This document shows positions 59,858-64,000 of a stretch of 64,000 nucleotides of DNA, piece by piece. Each line of letters begins with the position of its first letter. Within the stretch, counting starts at the first letter, position 1. Source of the stretch: Actinomycetospora corticicola (GTDB lineage: Bacteria > Actinomycetota > Actinomycetes > Mycobacteriales > Pseudonocardiaceae). The position numbers and the translations under genes were made by a program. Below the pieces are notes generated by a model. It saw nothing but the letters and a program-made list of their open reading frames with translations, was not told where the DNA came from and ran no database searches. The DNA is taken from positions 5,146,001 through 5,210,000 of the forward strand of contig NZ_JACCBN010000001.1 in the NCBI RefSeq assembly GCF_013409505.1, read 5' to 3'.

Positions 59858-60276
59858 CTCCCGACGACGGGCGCGAGCTCGGCCGGGGTCGAGGCGTGCA
59901 TGATCACGCCGTCGAGGCCCAGGTCGAACTGGGCCGCGACGGCCTTCGCGCACTGCTCGGGACTGCCGGTGGCGGCCGCGGCGAGCCAGTCGTCGGGAAG
60001 GAGCGTCCCGAGGTGCTCGATCTCCGCGCGCGTCGCGACGATGTCCGCCCACCCGCCGAGCCCGGTGACGACGGGGTCGGCCCGGAAGCGTGCGAGGACG
60101 GCGGGGTCCCAGTCGTTGGTCCGGACCATGAGGTCGCCGTAGACCTGCAGGTAGGTCGCGAGGCGGGCCACGGTCCGCTTCAGACGGACCTCCTCGGGCA
60201 GATGGTCGGGCACCGTCGCGAAGCAGGACCACACCGCGACCGACGCCGGGTCGCGACCGGCCCGCTCGGCCGCGCG
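59839..60276 (-). pseudogene. C-terminal fragment of an LLM-class flavin/F420 oxidoreductase
   Basis: The readable frame runs from about 60276 to the stop at 59839 (about 145 codons): ERAGRDPASVAVWSCFATV, RLATYLQVYGDLMVRTNDW, ADIVATRAEIEHLGTLLPDD, GSPEQCAKAVAAQFDLGLDG. These are C-terminal segments of luciferase-like monooxygenases (LLM), which are normally about 330-350 residues with an N-terminal TIM barrel. The N-terminal half is absent; beyond 60276 the frame turns into antisense of another gene fragment. The 3' end overlaps the fusion gene by 19 bases. Confidence 0.7.
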
Positions 60277-60278
60277 GG

Positions 60279-60734
60279 TACCTGGAGGGCTCGTCGACGA
60301 CGGGCGGGGAGACGGTCGCGACGGGCGTCGGCGCCGGGCCGGGGGTGGCGTCCGGGGTGGTCGTCACCGACCCCGACGACGCCCTGGACGCCGAGGGCCC
60401 GGTGGTGCTCGTGCGGCCGTTCACGGCCCCGGACGACGTGCCCGCGATGTATGCCTCGGTCGCGGTGGTCACCGAGCACGGCGGCACGACCTCGCACGCC
60501 GCGCTGGTCGCGCGGGAGGCCGGGCTGCCGTGCGTCGTGGGCTGCGGGGACGGGGTGGTCGCCGCGCTGCAGGGACGGACGGTGACCGTCGACGGGACGC
60601 GCGGCGTGGTGCTGGACGGCGACGTCACCGGTGAGGCGGGTCCGCGCGCGACCGCCGCGTGGGAGTCCACCCTGCTGGAGTGGACCGGCGCGGCGACGCC
60701 GGCGGACCTGCCCGACCGGCTCGGGACGAGCTAG
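60279..60734 (+). pseudogene. C-terminal fragment of a PEP-utilising/PPDK-like enzyme
   Basis: In the frame that ends at 60734, readable protein starts near 60279: YLEGSSTTGGETVATGVGAG, PGVASGVVVTDPDDAL, VVLVRPFTAPDDVPAMYASV, EHGGTTSHAALVAREAGLPC and VVGCGDGVVAAL. These are the central swivelling domain of pyruvate phosphate dikinase or phosphoenolpyruvate synthase, with the phosphohistidine in TSHAA. The N-terminal ATP-grasp and C-terminal PEP-binding parts are missing, so this is a fragment. GTG 60345 could restart a 129-residue product. Confidence 0.7.
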
Positions 60735-60910
60735 ACGGCGACGGGGCGCGGGGTGGTGCTGTGCACCGCCGCGCGCAGCCGGGCGACGGTCTCGCGCAGG
60801 TAGGTGACCTCACGGGTCAGCGACTCGACGGTCTCCCCGGCGAAGTCGTAGGCCATCTCCTCCGGCATGACCACGACCCCGCAGCAGGGGCAGGTCGCGG
60901 GGGTCGTCAT
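60731..60910 (-). CDS. Small CxxC zinc-ribbon-like protein
   Basis: 59 residues. CPCCGVVV near the N-terminus looks like one half of a zinc knuckle; the rest is helical (ESLTREVTYLRETVARLRAA) and ends in a Pro-rich tail. No second CxxC is present. ATG 60910 follows a purine-rich leader. The 3' end overlaps the PPDK fragment by 4 bases. Confidence 0.55.
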   Translation of the reverse strand: MTTPATCPCCGVVVMPEEMAYDFAGETVESLTREVTYLRETVARLRAAVHSTTPRPVAV

Positions 60911-61048
60911 GAGGTCCACTCCTGGGGTGCGTCTGGTGCGTCGAACCGTGTGCACCGTCCAGTTTCCTGACGACGGAGCGGCCCGGCACTGTCGCGCGCA
61001 CCAGCGTTGCCGGGGCCGATTTTGTGGTCGACCACAGCGTGCGTCCGG

Positions 61049-61828
61049 TCAGCCCAGCAGCAGGCTCCGCCACTGCTCCACCCGGTCGTCGGCCAGGCCG
61101 GCGGCCCGCGCGACCTCCCGGGCGCCGTCGCCGTCGAGCCGGTCGAGAACGCCCAGGAGGTGCTCGCGGGTGACCCCGATGTCGCCGGCCGGGACGACGC
61201 CGGGCCGCAGGAGCGGCCGCCGTTCCAGCCGCCGCTGCAGGCCGATCCGGCGGGCGTTGGTGCGGGTGAAGTCGGCGTCTACCGCGGCGCGCGTGACGCC
61301 CGCGAGCCGGAGCAGGACCGCGACCGACACCCCGGTGCGGTCCTTCCCCGCCGCGCAGTGCACGAGCACCGGGTGCGGCCCGTCGAGCACGGCGTCGAAC
61401 AGCGTCGGCAGCCAGTTCGGCGCGGCGTCGAGGAGCGCCAGGTAGAGCTGGTCGGTGGGGAGCCGGTCGTTCTCGTCCCGCGCGAGGACCGTCGGGTCCA
61501 GGGCGTCGATCATCGACAGGTGCACCCACCGCGTGCCGGCGAGCGGGTACGGGTGGTCGAGCTCCCGTTCGCTGCGCAGGTCGACCGCCACCCCGGGCGG
61601 CCAGGCGAGCCCCTCCGGCCAGCCCGGCGACCCCGGTCCGTCCTCGGCGAACGGGGCGTCGCCGCGCAGCAGGATGCCCGGCCGGGTGCGCCGGCCGTCG
61701 ACGGTCGGCAGGCCGGCCACGTCGCGGATGTTGTGGGTGGGCGGACCGGGCGGGACGTGCGCGAGGACGTCGCGGCGGTTCGCGGATTCCCGACGGAGAC
61801 GGCGGATGCGGTTGAGGGGGTTCCTCAC
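61049..61828 (-). CDS. Tyrosine-protein phosphatase (PTP-like)
   Basis: 259 residues. The active-site loop is LVHCAAGKDRTGVSVAVLLR (HCxxGxxRTG). N-terminal segments NIRDVAGLPTVDGRRTRPGI and LLRGDAPF, plus VAVDLRSERELDHPYPL, match the PF13350 family that includes mycobacterial PtpB. It may act on phosphotyrosine, phosphoserine or phosphoinositides. GTG 61828 is chosen as the first good start; an upstream ATG (61909) is possible. Confidence 0.85.
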   Translation of the reverse strand: MRNPLNRIRRLRRESANRRDVLAHVPPGPPTHNIRDVAGLPTVDGRRTRPGILLRGDAPFAEDGPGSPGWPEGLAWPPGVAVDLRSERELDHPYPLAGTRWVHLSMIDALDPTVLARDENDRLPTDQLYLALLDAAPNWLPTLFDAVLDGPHPVLVHCAAGKDRTGVSVAVLLRLAGVTRAAVDADFTRTNARRIGLQRRLERRPLLRPGVVPAGDIGVTREHLLGVLDRLDGDGAREVARAAGLADDRVEQWRSLLLG

Positions 61829-61972
61829 GCCCGCATCCTCACAGGCCCGGTGTTCCGACGGTGATCCGGATGATCGCCGGCGTCCTGAACGAACGGCACT
61901 CTCGCGCACATAGATGCTGCGAACGTGCCGCTCGCTCGGTCGGAACCCGCCCCGACCCGGCGTCGGGACGGC

Positions 61973-62704
61973 TCAGACGGAGAAGCCGAACGGGAGTTCC
62001 AGGCGGTGCCGGGCGAGGAGGTCCGGGTCGGCGAGGAGCTCGCGGGTCGGGCCGTCGGCGACGACGACGCCCTCGTCGATCACCACCGAGCGGGGGCAGA
62101 GCTGCAGGGCGTAGGGCAGGTCGTGGGTGACCATGAGCATCGTCCGCCCGAGCCCGAGCAGGACCTCCGCGAGCTCCCGGCGGGCGACCGGGTCGAGGTT
62201 CGACGACGGCTCGTCGAGCACGAGGATCTCGGGATCGCAGGCGAGGACCGTGGCGAGGGCGACCCGTCGTCGTTGGCCGCCGGAGAGGTGCATGGGGGAG
62301 CGGTCGGCGAGGTCGGGGACGCCCACCGCGTCGAGCGCGGTCTTCACCCGCAGGGACAGCTCGGGCTCGACGACGCCGAAGTTGGCCGGCCCGAAGGCGA
62401 CGTCGTCGGCGACGGTGGGCATGAAGAGCTGGTCGTCGGGGTCCTGGAAGACCACACCGACCCGGCGCCGGATCTCCTGCAGGTACGGCTTCGCCACCTC
62501 GAGCCCACCGACACGCACCGTCCCCGCACCCGCGCGGTGCACGCCGTTGAGGTGCAGGACGAGCGTGGTCTTGCCCGCCCCGTTCGGACCGAGCAGCGCG
62601 ACGCGTTCGCCGCGCTCGATGCGCAGGTCGACCCCGAAGAGCGCCTGGTGGCCGTCGGGGTAGGCGAACGCCAGCCCCTCGACCTCCAGCGACGGGGGGT
62701 TCAC
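61973..62704 (-). CDS. cbiO: Cobalt/nickel ECF transporter ATPase (CbiO)
   Basis: 243 residues. Walker A LLGPNGAGKTTLVLHLNGVH, signature MHLSGGQRRRVALATVLACD, Walker B EILVLDEPSSNLD and VTHDLPYALQLCPRSVVID are typical. It powers the uptake system encoded by the upstream genes. GTG 62704 overlaps the cbiQ stop by 4 bases (GTGA). Confidence 0.9.
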   Translation of the reverse strand: MNPPSLEVEGLAFAYPDGHQALFGVDLRIERGERVALLGPNGAGKTTLVLHLNGVHRAGAGTVRVGGLEVAKPYLQEIRRRVGVVFQDPDDQLFMPTVADDVAFGPANFGVVEPELSLRVKTALDAVGVPDLADRSPMHLSGGQRRRVALATVLACDPEILVLDEPSSNLDPVARRELAEVLLGLGRTMLMVTHDLPYALQLCPRSVVIDEGVVVADGPTRELLADPDLLARHRLELPFGFSV

Positions 62705-63459
62705 GCATACCCCGCCGTCGCGAGGACCACGGCCGCGGCGGCCGGGACGAGGGCGACGGTCCAGGTCCGGCGGCCGGTCGCGGCCTCTCCGAGCAGGGGC
62801 ATGGACCCCGTGTACCCGCGCGCGAGCATCGCCAGGTGCACGCGTTCCCCGCGCTCGTAGGAGCGCAGGAAGAGCGTGCCGATCCCGCGGATCGTCGGCC
62901 CGATCTGCCAGAGGAAGCGGGGGTCGTGCCCCCGGGCGACGCGGGCCAGGCGCATCCGCCGGGCCTCGTCGGCGATGACCTCGAGGTAGCGGACCATCAG
63001 CGTGGCGATCGTGGTGATCATCCCGGGCACGCGCAGGCGGGACAGGCCGGCGAGCAGGTCGCGCACCGGCGTCGTCATGCCGAGCGTCACCGAGATCAGC
63101 ACCCCGAGCGTGCCCTTGACCAGGATGTTCCACCCCGCGAGCAGGCCGTCGACCGACAGCGAGAGGCCGAGGAACTCGGTGCGGGGACCGGTCGCGAAGA
63201 ACGGCAGGAGCACCGCGAGCACCACGAACGGCGCTTCGATGAGCGACCGCGCCGCGATCGCCGCGACCGGGAGCCGGGCCGTCACCCAGATCGCGCCGAG
63301 CAGCAGGAGGTGCGCCCCGAACACCCAGAACGCCTCGCGGGGCGTGGCGACGACCGCGACCACCATGACGAACGCGGCGACGATCTTGACGTGGGCCGGC
63401 AGCCGGTGGACGACGCTGTCGCCGGCGTGGTGGAGGGTGTGTGCGTGCCCGGCCCCCAT
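62701..63459 (-). CDS. cbiQ: Cobalt/nickel ECF transporter membrane subunit (CbiQ)
   Basis: 252 residues, about five helices. HRLPAHVKIVAAFVMVVAVV, PFVVLAVLLPFF, MTTPVRDLLAGLSRLRVPG, MVRYLEVIADEARRMRLARV and the coupling motif AMLARGYTGSMPLL (ARG) are seen. It links the ATPase to the substrate-binding CbiM. The start ATG 63459 overlaps the PDGLE stop by one base. Confidence 0.9.
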   Translation of the reverse strand: MGAGHAHTLHHAGDSVVHRLPAHVKIVAAFVMVVAVVATPREAFWVFGAHLLLLGAIWVTARLPVAAIAARSLIEAPFVVLAVLLPFFATGPRTEFLGLSLSVDGLLAGWNILVKGTLGVLISVTLGMTTPVRDLLAGLSRLRVPGMITTIATLMVRYLEVIADEARRMRLARVARGHDPRFLWQIGPTIRGIGTLFLRSYERGERVHLAMLARGYTGSMPLLGEAATGRRTWTVALVPAAAAVVLATAGYA

Positions 63460-63800
63460 CAGGGGCCCGACCGGCGCCGCAGCACCCAGAACAGGCCTCC
63501 GGCGACGACGAGCGTGGCGATCACCCCGACCACCCCGGCGACGCCGGTGAGGGTGTCGTCCCCGCCGACCGCGTAGTCGGCGAACGGGCTCTCCGCGGTG
63601 GCGTGGTCGCCGGCGTTCTGCGCGATGCACTGCCCCTGCAGACTGCCCTCGGTCTCGCTGCACCCGGTCTGCGTGACCGCGTCCAGGCCGTCGGGCGAGC
63701 CCGACGCGAGGTAGGACGCGCCGCCGGCGAGCAGGAGTGCGACGAGGAGGAAGCCGCCCAGGAACGCGACGTAGCGGCGGTTGCGCAGTGGTGTGCTCAT
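63459..63800 (-). CDS. PDGLE-domain accessory protein of the cobalt transporter
   Basis: 113 residues with two membrane helices (FLGGFLLVALLLAGGASYLA and VVGVIATLVVAGGLFWVL) and SGSPDGLDAVTQ (PDGLE motif variant) followed by two Cys between. Proteins of this type replace CbiN as a partner of CbiM in many ECF metal transporters. It overlaps cbiM by 4 bases and cbiQ by one. Confidence 0.8.
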   Translation of the reverse strand: MSTPLRNRRYVAFLGGFLLVALLLAGGASYLASGSPDGLDAVTQTGCSETEGSLQGQCIAQNAGDHATAESPFADYAVGGDDTLTGVAGVVGVIATLVVAGGLFWVLRRRSGP

Positions 63801-64000
63801 CGCGCCGACTCCTTGATCGTCAGGGTGGTGCGCTCGCCGCGCAGCAGGTACACCAGGTCGGGCCGGACGGCCGCCACCGCGCCCACGGTGAGCGCCGTGA
63901 TGACGCCCTCGCCGATGCCGATCAGCGCGTGGAAGCCGGCCATCAGCCCGAACACCGTGCCGAGCGCGAGCCCCTGGCCGCCGAGGGCGTACTCGAGGAC
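63797..64000 (-). CDS. cbiM: Cobalt/nickel ECF transporter subunit CbiM (partial, 3' end only)
   Basis: 67 residues of the C-terminus are present; the gene continues past the window edge. FGLMAGFHALIGIGEGVITA, LTVGAVAAVRPDLVY and the basic end (LLRGERTTLTIKESAR) match CbiM, the substrate-binding component that takes up cobalt or nickel. Upstream control, such as a cobalamin riboswitch, would lie outside the window. Confidence 0.9.
   Translation of the reverse strand, partial: VLEYALGGQGLALGTVFGLMAGFHALIGIGEGVITALTVGAVAAVRPDLVYLLRGERTTLTIKESAR

Noticed and set aside
58957-60585. A long plus-strand frame across the end of the homocysteine/MTHFR gene and the LLM fragment
   Set aside because: It is Arg/Ala-rich and lacks similarity; the overlapping frames carry recognisable domains.
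60345-60734. A complete independent gene starting at GTG 60345
   Set aside because: The domain continues in frame upstream to about 60279 without a start, and both flanking domains of the family are missing, so it is better called a fragment.
1-64000. tRNA, rRNA, CRISPR, phage or insertion sequence features
   Set aside because: No cloverleaf-like sequence, array of direct repeats with spacers, transposase or integrase was recognised.

Overview
The window is very GC-rich DNA with dense genes, many GTG starts and 4-nt ATGA/GTGA stop-start overlaps. Several families are typical of actinobacteria: actinobacterial integration host factor, a class II HelD-type RNA polymerase ATPase, EccB of type VII secretion, a class F sortase, WS/DGAT wax ester synthase, DUF2795 and DUF4873 proteins, FprA, and LCP proteins. 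The mix fits a member of the Pseudonocardiales (for example Pseudonocardia or Actinomycetospora). That placement is inferred from gene content and composition, not from a marker gene. No rRNA, tRNA, CRISPR array, phage or insertion sequence was seen.

Layout. 0-12 kb: integration host factor paralogue, polysaccharide lyase, PPOX and MBL-fold enzymes, HelD/HelR ATPase, a Ser/Thr kinase end-to-end with an isolated eccB, a hotdog protein and a secreted GH27 alpha-galactosidase. 12-19 kb: cupin, methyltransferase, MFS transporter, a large ArnT/YkcB-like glycosyltransferase and an LCP ligase. 19-24 kb: 5-oxoprolinase genes (pxpA, pxpB, pxpC) interleaved with an accB/accC biotin module. 24-33 kb: HtrA-like protease, a GT2-GtrA fusion with a second ArnT-like enzyme, a degenerate receiver-like protein, a tandem-repeat array, an excalibur surface protein coupled to a class F sortase, and a PAP2 phosphatase. 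33-42 kb: lipid and oxygenation genes (methyltransferase, WS/DGAT, TesB, BVMO, hydrolase, AurF-like diiron protein) with a divergent TetR-DUF4873 operon. 42-53 kb: a very acidic protein, FprA, small actinobacterial proteins, HAD hydrolase plus DNA polymerase IV, an ABC exporter, epoxide hydrolase and a benzoylformate decarboxylase-like enzyme. 53-64 kb: an ABC-2 exporter, WrbA, PucR plus a homocysteine methyltransferase/MTHFR fusion, two broken genes joined head to head, a tyrosine phosphatase, and a cobalt/nickel ECF transporter operon (cbiM-PDGLE-cbiQ-cbiO) that runs off the end.

The most unusual content is non-coding. A 57-nt palindromic element occurs five times. Four copies lie exactly between convergent gene pairs. 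The fifth lies in frame inside the linker of the homocysteine methyltransferase/MTHFR fusion. A related 28-nt half element sits alone between two glycosyltransferase genes, so the family resembles REP singlets and BIME pairs. Two further structured families occur: three 85-bp tandem units upstream of the excalibur-sortase operon, and two 83-bp-spaced hairpins between convergent genes. The 12-mer CCCGACGACGGG occurs at least eleven times on the two strands.

The genes form several working units. The paired GT2-GtrA and ArnT-like enzymes, LCP protein, sortase and PAP2 phosphatase point to envelope building. The pxp-acc cluster points to 5-oxoproline or a related carboxylation reaction. The AurF-hydrolase-BVMO operon with its divergent regulator looks like an inducible oxidative catabolic or biosynthetic unit. 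Functions are assigned from sequence motifs only; no database search was possible.
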